A stretch of DNA of 64,000 nt from Euwallacea fornicatus (taxonomy: Eukaryota > Arthropoda > Insecta > Coleoptera > Curculionidae), in contig NC_089541.1 in NCBI RefSeq assembly GCF_040115645.1, positions 2,790,001 through 2,854,000 on the forward strand, read 5' to 3'. The translations under genes were made by a program, and so were the position numbers. Numbering within the stretch: the stretch's first letter is position 1; each line of letters opens with the position of its first letter. Below are positions 11,800 through 25,000 of the stretch, in pieces. The notes below the pieces were generated by a model, which saw only the letters and a program-made list of their open reading frames with translations, was not told the DNA's origin and ran no database searches.

Positions 11800-14090
11800 T
11801 ACAGGGTGTCTCTGAAGTACTTAGCGAATCTTCAGGAGGTGGTTCTACAAATCTAATTCTATCAAAAATATTAGATAGAAAATTTTCGAAATCTCAGCTC
11901 ACTTACAGGAAATTCAATTTTTTTGGTTTTGAAGACTTGTAGTGTTTTGTAATCTAAATGCCCCCGCACCTTCCTTTGAATTGTCGCTATAAAAATTCCA
12001 ATAGTATCGTTGGAAAGACACTTAAATTTCTTATTTTAAACAACCATTGTAAATACATCTTTTTTGCACTTTACTCACATTTCAGAGACCTGAACGTAAT
12101 TCTTTCTTTTTGTTCAATATTCAACTTTTCATTGCTCGAAAACCTCTCCCCTTCTTATACCATTTCACGCTTCATGAGAAACATCTATTACTAAGAATTT
12201 TCTCCCTTAGTACCGTTTCTTGCGTTTATATTGTGAGGAAGAGTAAGAGAGATGTCAGTGATTGAAAACGACTTAAATAGAGAACAACTCTATTTGCAAA
12301 AATTGAAAAACATTTGAAATAAAAAATTATAAGTAACAAAAATTGTTCAAAATGCTTTTCTTGTTAGCGGAAACATAACTTACATCTGCGAAGAATGGTC
12401 CGGATGGCGCGACCAATTTCTCCTTTCATCTCACCTATTTGGACACAATCTGCACGTGTTCTTTGTCAAGTTTTTCAACTGCGTCCACATTATTTTTGTG
12501 AGTATTTTTAACGTATACCAAATGTAAGAGTCGAGAGGTGTTAGATCGGGATTTCTGGCGGGCCAACATTGTGGACCGAATCGACTTGTCCATCTGTCTT
12601 CATAGTGTCCACTCATCAACTTGGTTATGTTTCTTTCGTTGTGTGCTAGACATTCGTCCATTTGGTAATGCACATTCCGCTTCGTTTCCAGTGGACTATT
12701 GTCCAGCAGTTCCTTAAAATTTTCATTCTTTAAGTTCGGGAATGTTGTCGAATTAAAATTGTTTGGTATGATTATAGGACCAATAATTTCTGTTTTTAAC
12801 AACCCCAACCAGACATTTAAACGGAATTCGTGCTGATAGGAAGTAACCGTTGTGGCATGTGGGTTGTTATCGAACCAAATGTACGAGTTATGTAAATTTA
12901 TCATACTACATTGCGTGAAGCTAGCTTCATCGGTCTCTAAAATATGGCGAGTAAAATTTTGGGCAGTATTACATTAATTTACATATCACCGGCAGAATCT
13001 AATTTTATTCTCTTTGTCCGTTTCAAACAAATATTACACTTTGGATAAGTGGTAAAGATGGAAACAGAAGTTTTTGAAAGTATTCCTAATCTGAGGACCA
13101 TGCGAGATGTAGATGTAGGTGGGCCTTCTTCCATTGGTTGCAAGTTACGGCCATCATTATTGATGGGGCAACGGCGAGTTGCTCTTCGTTGTGGGCGTAC
13201 TGATCCAGTTTCACGAAGTCGTTGAAAGCACAATTGGAAGGTGTGACGATTTGGTACTATTTTTTATGGAAAGCGGTTAGCGTACTTCCTTACTGCTTCC
13301 CCTGAATTGCCATTGGCAAAACAATGCATAAAAATGATGTCTATAAATATCCTTCATTGCTGTATAAATTCATTTCATACAAGTCCAGTAACTATACTAA
13401 AAAATAGTTTTTTTGTTAAAAAATCTGCAGCTTTTTACATGGAAAAACGAAGGTGTTATATCGTTTCCATCACAACATGACTTGCATTAAGCTGACTTGT
13501 CCGGACATGCCTTAATATTATTTTATTTATTTTTTTGCCACAGTGTTTGGTTTAAACTGTTTTTCAATTTTTGCAAATACATTTTTTTTCGGTGCAAGTG
13601 GTTTTCAACAACTGACCCTTCTCTCACTCTTTTAAAACTAAGGTAAAATCAAGAAACACAATACCACCGTAGAGAAGGTGCTTGGTTGTACATAGATGTT
13701 TCTCATGAACTGCGGAATGGCATGGGACGAGGAATATTTTGGAGAAATGGACAGTTGGAAACTTAACAAAAAGGAGGAAAGAAAAAAGTTTTACATTCAG
13801 TCCTCTGAATAGTCAGCAAAGTATAAATACGAAGGACTTACAACGAGTGTTTAAAATATGAAATTTAAGTGGGTTTCCAACGGTGCTATTGAAAGTTTTA
13901 TAGCGGCAATGCAAAGAAAGATACGTGGAGCATTTAGATTATAACACGGAAATCTTGCAATATCAAAAAATAAAATTTCATCTAAATGGATTGAGTGTTC
14001 CGAAATTTTGTATCTTAGATTTTTGGCAGAATATGATGTGTAAAACCACCTCCTGAAGTTTGTCGAGGTAATTCTGGAACACCCTGTGTA
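11800..14090 (-). mobile_element. rosa-like DD41D mariner element with about 400-bp TIRs (family A)
   Basis: The element begins TACAGGGTGTCTCTGAAGTA at 11800 and ends with the inverse, ACCCTGTGTA, at 14090. The inverted repeat is not just terminal. It continues through TTCAGGAGGTGGTT and on for about 400 bp on each side (11800 to about 12205 and about 13685 to 14090), with many substitutions between arms. TA borders fit mariner-type insertion. A broken transposase gene lies between the arms on the minus strand. A truncated relative of its left arm is at 41781-42150. Confidence 0.85.
12431..13350 (-). pseudogene. DD41D (rosa-like) mariner transposase pseudogene, family A
   Basis: The N-terminal part reads MHCFANGNSGEAVRKYANRF and LRETGSVRPQRRATRR, followed by a TSTSRMVLRLGI DNA-binding segment. 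The catalytic part shows ETDEASF (first Asp), QMDECLAHN (second Asp) and WPARNPDLTPLDSYIW (third Asp). Exactly 41 residues separate the second and third Asp, the spacing that defines the DD41D rosa group of IS630-Tc1-mariner transposases. The three catalytic residues are present. Frameshifts around 12960-13000 and 13235-13260 break the frame, so the gene cannot make a full protein. The longest intact stretch is 157 codons (12431-12904). Confidence 0.85.
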
Positions 14091-17000
14091 GGAAATATAG
14101 AGACATATACGCTCTCTCAGGTAAAAAATACATCAGAATAATTGAAGCTTAAAACTTGAAATTGTAGGTTCTCAAACTTATTCATAATTGGGATTTAAAC
14201 TTTAACTAACTGTGAAATTGTGTGTGGAAGACCTGTATGTTACAAAGAGGGTCAGTGGGAACAATAAAAATTGCAGAGAATATAGAAACATGTGTGCCCC
14301 GTCAGGCAGAGAGTGTTCTAAAAAATACTGGTTGAGGATCTCAAAATGTGAGCTCTCCAAGTTCATTTTCATTGTCCTTTTAAAGGCAGCGAAAGAAGTT
14401 TTCATTGAACTAGGAAATTCGTGGGTTTAAAATATTTTTACTTTTTAATTAATTTATAGCATAAATAAAAAGGAAATGGTCTGGGACCTCGCCACGCTTA
14501 CATCTTTTTAATTGTTTTGAAATTATAATATCCTGGCTAAGGCTATATTGAAAAATCAACGCACAAGATCTAAACTGCAAGTAATGCTACTTAGATAGTG
14601 TCAAGTAGAGATAATTAATATAGGCGAATGCATTATTGCCTCAAGAAACCAACAATGCAGCCAGCAATTATTAAATCGCTGTTGTTTATGAGCAATAATC
14701 AATAATAATTATCATTAGTGTAATGAGAGTAATATTTAATTACTTTACTGTTAATTGACTATTTATCGGATTAATATTAATGCACCCACACAGCTGCATT
14801 AATACATTGTTAACATTAACTTTTGATAATATATTTCATTACGAAAAATTACAGGCAAAGGCGAATTTTTGCATGTAGGAGGTCACATATACGTTTACAC
14901 CAAGACACTCACTCACACGCATACAAATCTTGTACGTCCTAAATATGTCACGTGTTAATCCATCGAGTGTTCTCCATCCATTAAGATTATTCATACTTGA
15001 CGATATAAATAGGTGCTACAAAGACAAAATTACATATCAATTTGAAGTTTTGAAAAAATATTTCAAACAGAAAACACACGTATTATGTGTTCTATGCTGA
15101 TTATTTATAGGATACACCATTAGCTCAATATATCAAGCCGCGGCTTTTCGTTGGGGATATTAGGGGAAACCTTAACTTTTTGGTGCTAGTAAACAAGTGG
15201 ATAATCTTGTTCGTTAATGAGAGACCTATTAGAGAAACATAGCATGAGCACGCCCATGAGACGTATAGTTACCGGATATTGAAATGTTGTACACTCTTGC
15301 TGGACAGTGATTGATTTGGACAAGTTTGAAATTTAAAGCGGTGGGTTCAAGGAACGCTCTATTCATGGAGGTGATCAAGATGGATAATATTGAGGTTACG
15401 TTCGAAACTTCACACCTCTAAGCATTTTTCTCAATATTGATGCTTTTAAGTCTTATTGGGGACCTAAAGGTGTTTTTTTTTTAATGAAATATCTATTTCA
15501 TTGTGATTAACGTGCCAAAAAAGGTTTATTAAAGAAGATTGCCCGATTTTACATTGGGTATTTAACGTGTAGGTGTTTGAATTGAAAACATTCGTCTATT
15601 GATTCATCCCTATAATGTATTTATTATATGTATACCTTGGGTCAGAGTGAACGGAATGGCAAAGTCATGGTCCACCAAATTAATCTGTCTCGCCCACTGA
15701 ACCGTTATATCTCGAACAGCGCACATGATGCACGCAACGGATAAGCAAAGACCAGTTTGATATTTAATTTTTACTTCGTGAATATGTTACGAAATTATAC
15801 AAAAGGGAACGGAAGATTAGTATTTAATCACCGAAGGTTTTCCAGCACTGCTCAAATTGATTTTGTGTTCCAAGAAACTTTGTATATCATGATGGCCCAC
15901 ATCGGCACCGTGCGGAGGGTCGCAAAGGAAATTTTCAAAATTTCGTCAAATATTTAATACCTTCGGAATAAACATAACTAAACATAGAAATGATTCAGAC
16001 GCACGTGCCGTTAGGTGGTGATTTGAAATCTACAGGGTGTCCCATATTCGACTGTCACCGTGGGGATCTCGGAGACCGTAGGAGATGGTCAGTTAAACGG
16101 AGGCAAAGTTATGTCTTTATGAGAGGAGTACTTTGCTTTTTTAATTTAAAAAAAAATCCAATTGCTTCCGAAGACATACGAAACAAAAAAAAAAAACAGT
16201 AGTTGTTTTTTTAAATTTTTTTTTCAGTTTTAAATTACATAGAAACATGAAAATGAAGAATGCTTTCTTAAGTCCCCTTCCCCGCGCTACAATATGAAAA
16301 TAATTTTTGGAAGATACGACGTTTCGGTTTTTCAGTATTATCATAAACTTTTTTTTTCAAGTAGGGACTTGAGCATTTTCTTACGTATTCGGCTAGTCAT
16401 TGATAATTTAAACAAAACCACGTGTCAAACCTGCCGACTTGCGACGTCTAGATAAAAAATATTCGATATTAGACTGAATATAATAAAATTAGAGATCGTA
16501 TTACGTTTTCCGTCAAGTGTATGCCTGTTTTTCTCACAAACATACCGATAGATTTTGAATTGCAATACGCCATTAAACGTAGTTTTGAAAAATCCTTAAC
16601 TTAAAGCGTCACATGACATCCACGTTTCAAATTTTAAAAAATCGGTCGTTTTGTGCTAACGGTAATGTAAGCAACATTTAAGAAATAAACAAACGCTAAA
16701 ATTATTTAGTCATGTTTGTGAATATTTTGGTGTTCGTATTTCAATAAAGTACACACCAGAGACGTACTGAGTGAATACCGAAACCTGCTAATAAACGATG
16801 GCCGATTTTACAACACTTACTGGTACGTCTTCAACAGATGGGTCCAAGGATTTGAAATTCGGCGAATACCGAACAATGGATATATGGCTAAATCATTCGT
16901 ATATTTGTGATTGCCAAATTGGCGAGTTCTCAGTACGCACATGCCCCGATTTGGCAATATTTTTGGTTAATGGTCTATTAGTGATGCGGCCCATTTAACC

Positions 17001-20000
17001 GACTACAGACCAGAATGGCGAGTAACGCCACAAATAGTGAATATTTGCGTGGAGCGATCCATCGGCATTAGGTAACATTTGCTGGAACACTCAAATTCAA
17101 AACTTGCCGAAGATTGGTTAATCTGGCTAAATATTTTTTATTATATAAAAGTCATTCAAGCAGTCAAAAAAAAAACATTGTTTCAGGAGCATTTAAAAAT
17201 ATTCTGGATGATTTTTAAAAAATTGCTCATTAAAAAAATTTCAAAAACTATTTCAGTGCAATGAATTTCAAAAAACACGTAAAATTTTATTTTTTAGGGC
17301 CACCACTTAACACATAAGCGAATGTGTTGTTGCTTATTTTGCCATCCTCACGCTCCCACTGAAAAAAATTTAATGGTAACACTCCTGCAGTGGCTCATCA
17401 GTCGATAGCCAAAATCTTCCTAAAAACAATTCGGTATGCATTTCTGCTTTTTGAATGTGTTTTTTAAAATTACTTTTTAGACTGCTATGTCTGTCTCTTA
17501 CTGTTTGAAGCGAAACGTTGCCTAATTTGAACATTTATCCGGATAATAAATAAAATTTCGCCACTTCAAACTTACACTCAATTTTTTAGATTCCACGTAC
17601 TCAAATAAAATTAAATAATTTGGTAAAAACTGGCAGCTTTAAAGGGCGATTAAAAAAAATCAAAAAGCATAAATACATCCTGAACTGTTTTCAAAAACGT
17701 TTTAGCTATCCATTGTTGCGCTATAAGAGGGATGATCCTATTTAAATTTTATCAGTTCGGCTGAATAAGGGGAAACACTGAACAGCAACATATTTTTGGG
17801 TGAAAATATGGCTCCCAAAAAAATTAAGATTTAGGGGTTTCTGGAAATTTTTATACAGATTTTGTGGGAAAACGGTTCGTAAAAATGACCCTGTAGAAAT
17901 TTGGTGTGGCTATATTTCCGGTTGCACATCTTCGAAATAGAGATTTGTGTACTGCACCAACTTGAAACCAAACTGAATTGAGATTTGTAGGAACGGTCGA
18001 AGGAAAATCTGTAAACATTTCTGCACTTTAGAAATTTCCATGTTTATCAATAGTTTTTTAAAACGTTGTGCTTTGGTAGATGGCACTAAATTAAGATATG
18101 GCGCAAAAATGCGGTCTCATTAAGAATACACGCATAACCTGAAAGTGGAACGTAAAGTTGTATTTATGCATACCATCGTAGCAAACTAAAATCCCTGAAA
18201 GACCCAGCAAACGTGCTCATTATAAGGAAAACACTTTATGCTACTGCCTGGCATACTGATGAGATTAAGTTATTTTAAGCACATATTATATTGTTGATAT
18301 GATAAAATGATGCATTGCAACTCATAAAGCTAAAGCTTAATTAAAATGTCTTGGAATTCTTGAATTATTAATCTTCCATTCTGGTTATCGTTTCATTCAG
18401 CTTCTCCTAGATTCTTGATGTTTATATTAGTTTAGCATGCGGCCGTGATGCGTGAAATTCTTAGATTTTGGATTAATGTGGTTGTAGATCCATCTGGAAG
18501 TTACCCAATTCGGCGACCACTACGTCGACCGTTCCGTTCCACATTTGGATTAATAACCGTCGAAATTATCGTCAAATTGACTATCTCGTAATAAAATACT
18601 TTGGAGTGAGGTAATACGACATAAAAGTCTTCCGTGGCACCTAAACAAACACTCAATTTCTTATTTAAATGCGGTCATTAAGTAAATATCTCTTGAGCGT
18701 AAAGCTTTGCAACACAAATCATATGTAATTGTCTTCCATTTTTGTAACGAGCTCTTCCTAAAAAGGCACCGATAATTCGAAGAAAGAATTAATGATCGGC
18801 GGGTCGTTGAATTTTTCAAGGAGTGTACAAGAACGTATTAGTGATACAACGTTATGAAAGCGATTTCTGCGATATCGAGTGTAGAAAACGTTAAATTCGA
18901 TTACGTACGAGAGAACGTTACCGTGGATAGCGTCGATGGTAACGGTACGAGAAATGGGGATTCCTATTGCAAAATGGAGACGATTAGTGGCGCCGCCAAA
19001 CGGAATCGTGATATGTTTTCACAATATGAGCTTTGTGAAACCAGAGGAAACTTTAATGGCACTTAAGAGGAGACGAATAGGTTCGTCTACCCAAAAATGA
19101 AGTAACTAAAGGCTATCTATGGGTTTTAATTTATAGAAACGTGTGTGGTCGAAATAGGAAAGGTATCTAACGTCAAAGACTTAAGAGCATTTATTTCAAT
19201 TATACAGGATCAATCGTGCATGACTGTTAAGTCGAACTTATCCTTCTGGATGGACAGATCTAAAGCCAATTGATTTTGTTACAAGGCAGTTCTCAGTTTG
19301 GTCGCGATACTTCAAATAAGGTCACAGATGAAAGTCAGAGTACTTCAAGACTGACATTTGGTGGTAAAAAAGAATCGAGTATTGGCGAACGTCTTGCATT
19401 GGCATGTGGTGACTTCAATGTGGACAAAATAGTGAACGCGTATTGTAACATATTGAAAAATAAATACAAAAAAAACCGTTCAATGTTCGCTACGTTTTTG
19501 AGAAAAACCGGACAAAATGGTGAACGAGAAATTCAGTTCGAACATTCTCCAGTTTGTCCATAGAGACGAGTTAGCTGAAGGAGCCCAATCTTTCCGCGTT
19601 CAAATCAACGCAGTTCTTCGATGGCCTATATACCCAGAAGCTCAAAAATTCATTTAATTTATTGATTGATAAACGAAGAGTGAGTTCCGTTGTCCTGATT
19701 TTCAACCCTTTAAGAGACGCCTTACATTTTGAGGTTACAACCAACTTTTACATGCACTTAACGCATTTTGCGATAAACCTTTTGGCAAATGGGTCTCATT
19801 AAATCTTGCTGCGCAACAGGTGGTTATTTATCGCCTCTTACGTAGTCGACTTCGTGTTAACGGATAGTTTATGGCATCAATGAACTTCACTACATTTTAC
19901 TAGGCAAATCGTAACTCATAAATTGCTTTATCGACAAGAAAACTACTTATACGAAAATCCCTTGTGGCTATACATAACTTATTCAAAAAAACTAATTGCC

Positions 20001-20410
20001 TATATAGTAATTTATTCAATTGGTACGTTCTGCAGGGTTCAATGGTATTACTGTGTGTGGTAAACTTTGGCCCAAAAGCAACAAAGTCGTAATAAATTTG
20101 AGTTAAAAACGATAGCACCAAAGCCGTAAATCTAATTTTCGTCTAAAACTTTCGGATATGTGATCCAGAAAAAGATATACAACTTTGGTATTAAGGGGCA
20201 GAAATCACAAAAGTTTGAGGATTAATTCCATGGCAAAAAGGAAATCATAAATTCTTGATTTCGGATGAAGCATGTAAACCGGTCGTCATGTAACTCTAGG
20301 TATATATAGAGCCTTAATCGCTTTGGATCTACTTTAGGAATGCGGAATTTTACCCGAGTTGGAAGGAAGATTTCAAGTTAGAAATTCTTAGGGCTTGTGA
20401 CGCGTGACTT
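14091..20410. other. Intron sequence without supported genes
   Basis: Contains the element end at 16031. Short open frames at 16798-16998 (a GC-balanced stretch starting MADFTTLTGTSSTDGSKD) and at 18854-19066 and 19270-19563 have no recognisable domain. Confidence 0.45.
16031..16210. mobile_element. One end of another ACAGGGTGT-type element
   Basis: The sequence starts TACAGGGTGTCCCATATTCG and continues into a purine-rich then poly-A-rich tract. The start resembles the terminus shared by several elements in this window. No matching inverted end was found within the next kilobases; limits are approximate. Confidence 0.35.
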
Positions 20411-20700
20411 ATACAGGGTGTTTCTTAATGCTCGGTAAAAAAAGAAATGAGCGAATCACGAGCTTATTTTAAGATGAAAATTTCGTATAAAGGCCTGTCC
20501 TAATTTGCCTCCATTTTGATTTACAGGGTGTGGAAGTTTCGTTTTTTTTTCGATTTTCATAAATATCTCTGTTATTTGTAAAGAAAATTAACTCAAAATT
20601 GGTGGTACCAATTATTTTAGGATCACGAACAAAGTGAAACGACAATTATTTAAAATACTCTCACGGCGTTACTCTTTCGGTGGTCGCTCTCAGTTTTTTA
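20411..20700. mobile_element. One end of an ACAGGGTG-type DNA element
   Basis: The terminus ATACAGGGTGTTTCTTAATG starts the segment and a second TTACAGGGTGTGGAAGTTTC occurs 110 bp in, in the same orientation. This tandem start is typical of elements with internally repeated ends. No inverted partner was seen before the Tc1-like element that begins near 20905, so the copy is probably truncated. The right limit is a guess. Confidence 0.45.
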
Positions 20701-20904
20701 CATCACGATTTTTTTATGACAATTTTAGGTTTTATTCATTCACTTCATTTAAGCCCTTATGTCCTCTATTAACTTTTTTGCCTGTTCTTTTTTTTGAAGA
20801 ACAATAGTTTGCAGAGATATTTGCAAGAATATCTAACCATGTTCGGCCCAATCGACAAACGAATATAATAAAGCGGCAAAGTAGTGAATGCTGCAATTTT
20901 GTAA

Positions 20905-21810
20905 AAAATAGCAAATGCTCATCAAACTGTTAGAAATATAGCTGGAACATTTCATAAAGTCCGGTAATCCATAAGAGAAAGGGTAGAATATAGTGTTTTG
21001 GTAGGAGGACGACATTTTCAGCAATTACTTTGATTATAATCAAAATTAATAGTTTTAACTTTGGCAAATTAAAATCCTCAAAGGAGTGCCCTTTCGTTGG
21101 CAGCTGAATTAGAATCAGCCATTAGAGAACTCATTTATCTGGAAACTATTAAAGTTCATTTAAGAAAAAGTCATTTTCATGGTAGAAAACCTGCAAAGAA
21201 GCCATATATTAGCAAGAAAAATCGAAAATTAAGGCTGGAGTACTCACGGCCCCATTTAGGCAATCCCTTAGAATTTTGGCAAAAAGTAATTTTTTTCAGA
21301 CGAAAATCAATTTAAGCTCTTTCGGTGTGACAGAACAAATTTTCTATGGAGAATACCAGGGGAAGGCATGAATTCACGGAATTTGCAACCAACACTGAAG
21401 GTGCAAATGTCTTGGTCTGGAGTTGTATGGCTGCCAGTGGGGTGGATAGTCTGTATTTTCTCGAAGAAATCATGCATAGGTTTATATAGAGAAACGTATT
21501 AATACAAAATTTATATGCAAGTGTTAGAAGCGTGGATTGGTTGAAGATTACTACTTCCAACAAGATATTGACTCCAAACTAACGGTTGATGTACAATGTT
21601 TCTTACTAGTTAAAAACACATCCAGAGTTTCCGGATCTGAATGCTATTGAGCACTCGTGGGAACATCTTGATAGACAGGTTCGAAAACATCAGCTCGAAA
21701 ATGACACTCAGTCACAAGAGGTGTTAAAGGAAGAATGGAAAAAAAAATGTCCAGGAGTACCAATAACCTAATCAACTCAATGTCTTGTTCACAAGCAGTT
21801 ATCGAGACTC
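20905..21810 (+). pseudogene. Tc1-like transposase pseudogene
   Basis: A possible helix-turn-helix remnant (AHQTVRNIAGTFHK) starts near 20915. From 21090 the match is clear: LAAELESAIRELIYLETIKV, KSHFHGRKPAKKPYISKKNR, then by a frameshift FSDENQFKLF with the first catalytic Asp. Next come WRIPGEGMN and QPTLKVQMSWSGV. The second Asp is in YYFQQDIDSKLT, and after a further shift the third block is FPDLNAIEHSWEHL with its Glu. All three catalytic residues survive in outline, but stops and frameshifts break the gene. The element extends right to about 22082. Confidence 0.85.
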
Positions 21811-22039
21811 AATGATTCCTTACGAAATATTGATTTTTTTTAATTAATAAAAGATAATTTAAATCAATTATGTCTACGGGTACTTTTTTGGTTGTAATAT
21901 TTTCAATTATTGTTTATTTTTTATTAGCAATAAATATTGTTGACTTTACTTTTGTTTTAAAGAGTTCTTTAGTAAATCTAATTTATAACTACCTTTTATG
22001 TGTTTTTTATTGCGCAAAACTATTAAAGATACATAAATA

Positions 22040-22082
22040 AGTGCAATATTCTGACAGGTGTACGAATACTTTTTTGCCCTAA
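22040..22082. repeat. Right terminal repeat of the Tc1-like element
   Basis: The segment ends GTGTACGAATACTTTTTTGC followed by CCTAATGTA, a typical Tc1-type terminus about 230 bases beyond the transposase stop region. The inverted left partner was not found upstream of 20905, so the left end appears lost. Confidence 0.5.
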
Positions 22083-25000
22083 TGTATTTGAATTCAAGTT
22101 CTTTGTTGCAAAACTCCCATGAAACTTGCTAGTGTACCAGGATTTTTTTTATCCAAGAAGCTATATGAATTATTATCAATGCAATGTCTCGAGTCGTTTC
22201 AGTTGAGAAAAGATGTTTTCCCCTAGTTCTGAAGTTAATTTAAGAATTTGTAACTCCTCCATGAACTTTCAGGAGTTGAGTAATCCGGTTTGTGATCTCT
22301 CTTTTAGTTTCTGTGGTATGGAGTAACATTGCGAGCTATGTTCGTGATTTTCAAAGTGCTCCGAAATAAAAATGCCTAACAATTTAAAATTGTCTAAAAC
22401 TAGACCGAAACTGAGGTCAAGCAGTTCGTACGAGAATGAGTCGGGAAACGGTAAGAAAAAAAGGCAGATGAAAGTTGAACAGAAATTGCGGCTGGGGAAA
22501 ATGTTTTAAAGTTAGGAAGAATCTGAGGTCAAGTGAAGGTCTACAAGGAAAAGAAATCGAGCTCAAAGAAGAGTCTAAAATTAGAAGGAAACTGGAAGCT
22601 CAGATTAAACTTTTCAAATAAGCGTTCGGACGAAGATCCGAAGTAAAGGCCCGAAAACACCCTTTGCTAAAGATAGGGGCGAAAGAGTTTGGTTTCTAAA
22701 TTGGCAATGCATTTGAGACGAGGAATATTCAGAGTGTTTCACATGTTTAACACATACACAAATCGTAAATTTTAGTAATTTTTTTTTATTTTCTAAGAAA
22801 TGTTCCTCTAAGCTCTTAAACAAGATTACAAATCTGTCACCGAAGCGTTAACAAGGGTTTCCGTCTCAACCCTCTTAGTAAGGGGTATATGTTAATTTCA
22901 GTTTGTTTTAACTTAGAGTAATGGGCACATACACTGCTCCACCAGTCTCTGCTTGTGCATAAAGCGTCATCCCCCAACAGCATAAAAGCAAATATTAACA
23001 ATACGCCTTAAACGTGCAGAACATATTTACTAGAGAGTTAATAATTTATAACAAGACTGATTAAAACAAGGGCGTGCAGTTTGGGAGGAGTGTGGTAAGA
23101 GAATGTTTGAATTTTAAGTGAGAGCGAGTTCAGGTGAACAAGTCAACTTTGCGTCAAACTGACCCAGTAGTGAAGTCGAAAATTAAGTTGAAGTTGCTCG
23201 GAAAATTCGAAGAATATCGAAACGCATAAAAAAATTCAGGATAAATCGTCGTTGCTGTGTGCGGTAGGTACGAGGCGCACCTACAGCTTCTTGACACGTT
23301 TTAAGATTTACTTGTTTAAATTTTAAAACTATTCACTGACTATAAAAATAAATTTAATTTTACCATAAACGCCTTGTTCAAACCGAATTTTCATAGCAAA
23401 TCATCCACATGCTCTTGACTATTAAAGGCACCCTCGTCTTTCCTTTAATCCAGCTTTTCGATGGCACATTCCACTTTCGGGTATTTAACTGTAAATACAA
23501 TCTCGACCCAAATTTAAAATGTAAATATAGCGTGTCTTCTCTAAAAGTTTTAACCAAATAGGAATTCTCTGCTTCGTATATTCCCTTCTATATTAGGGGA
23601 TTACTTAAGCTGCTCACATTTTTCTAGAAGTAAGTTTTAAGGAAGCGCCTTCGCAAACGTCCCTAATATGTATGTATATCAGGGCAAATTTGAATATGAT
23701 AAAGCGTAAAAGTTTTGTTTTGCGGTTATTCTTTTGTGGGGTAATGCATTCCTTCACTCACATAAAATTTATATGAGCTCATCGTTCATTGCGCCCTGGC
23801 ATCCTTACAGGGCTTGTAACTATATTTAGGGCAGATCAAAGAACTCAGTTTTGAGTGTGTATTTCCAGGAGGGCCCTCCGGAGGCCTGCATCATTTACCC
23901 TAAATCTCCAGCTTTCTTGGGCACGCGTTTAAACCATTTGATATACTAAAATGTCGCATGGGCTTAATGGGATATACGAGGCTTCCGAAATCTGACCTGC
24001 ATATATCACACCTTTCGGGAGATGAGGATGATTAAGAGCTATTTAGGATTAGATGGCGGAAACCAGATATAAATACATTAGGATCGTTTATCTTAACTTA
24101 AAAATAACCCATGCTAATAAAACTGCATTTCAATAGTAGCTGAGTTTCAGTTTAATAAACTCAACTAGGAAAGAATGAAGCAGTTTCGCTTGTTTCTTTG
24201 CATATAAATGGATGAGAATGGAGGAGATATTTGAATCATTTCCAGGGAAAATTACTGAACGGTTCAGCCAGCAGGACTGGATAGAATAAGCTTTTATTTA
24301 GGTGAAAACTACGGGATTTTCACACTAGAGAGAAATTTGGGTCAGCACCGTTTGTATTGGCTAAAAGGGATATTTAAGAAGCGGGCAAGAAGACGGGGAG
24401 GGGTCACACTAACCTTGTCTGGGTGGAGAAACAACGGCATAACATTTAGTAAAATGAATTGTACCTACGTCCATAAACAAGTTTATAAAAGGTACTTTTT
24501 CGAGGAGGTACTACTACCGGTAATAAATTAAATCTTGTTCCTATAAATATGGAAAAACCTACACGTGAAGGTAGCGCAATCCATCAACATGCTCTGCGGC
24601 TGTTTCTTTGGAACCAGATGGGAGAGCGGTACGAAAAACGTACCAATTAATTTCAAAACGAGAATGTTGGCGAGTTAATTCGATGCCGAGTTCAATAACT
24701 GGCCTGCCTTAAGAAAACAACGACGTGCCGCCATTGCGTAAGTGTGAATTTGATACGACGAAGGCTCGTTTACGAGATCTAGATTTAATTGCAGAAACCT
24801 TGTCTTGGTCATTTATCATTGCTGTAATGATAAATGAATTGTGCTTTGTGTAAATCTTCCTTCGCGTGTTCAAATTAAATTATGCTAAATATTTTAACTA
24901 CCAATGAAAGCTTTATATGGGCGAAAGACGAATCGTCATATTACCTGTATTGAACGATTTGTCAGAATGTCAGAAATGTCCGAGAAAAAACCCTTCGAGT

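Noticed and set aside
18440..18480. GTGAAATTCTTAGAT, as in insect 18S rRNA
   Set aside because: Only about 15 bases match; the flanks do not resemble 18S rRNA.
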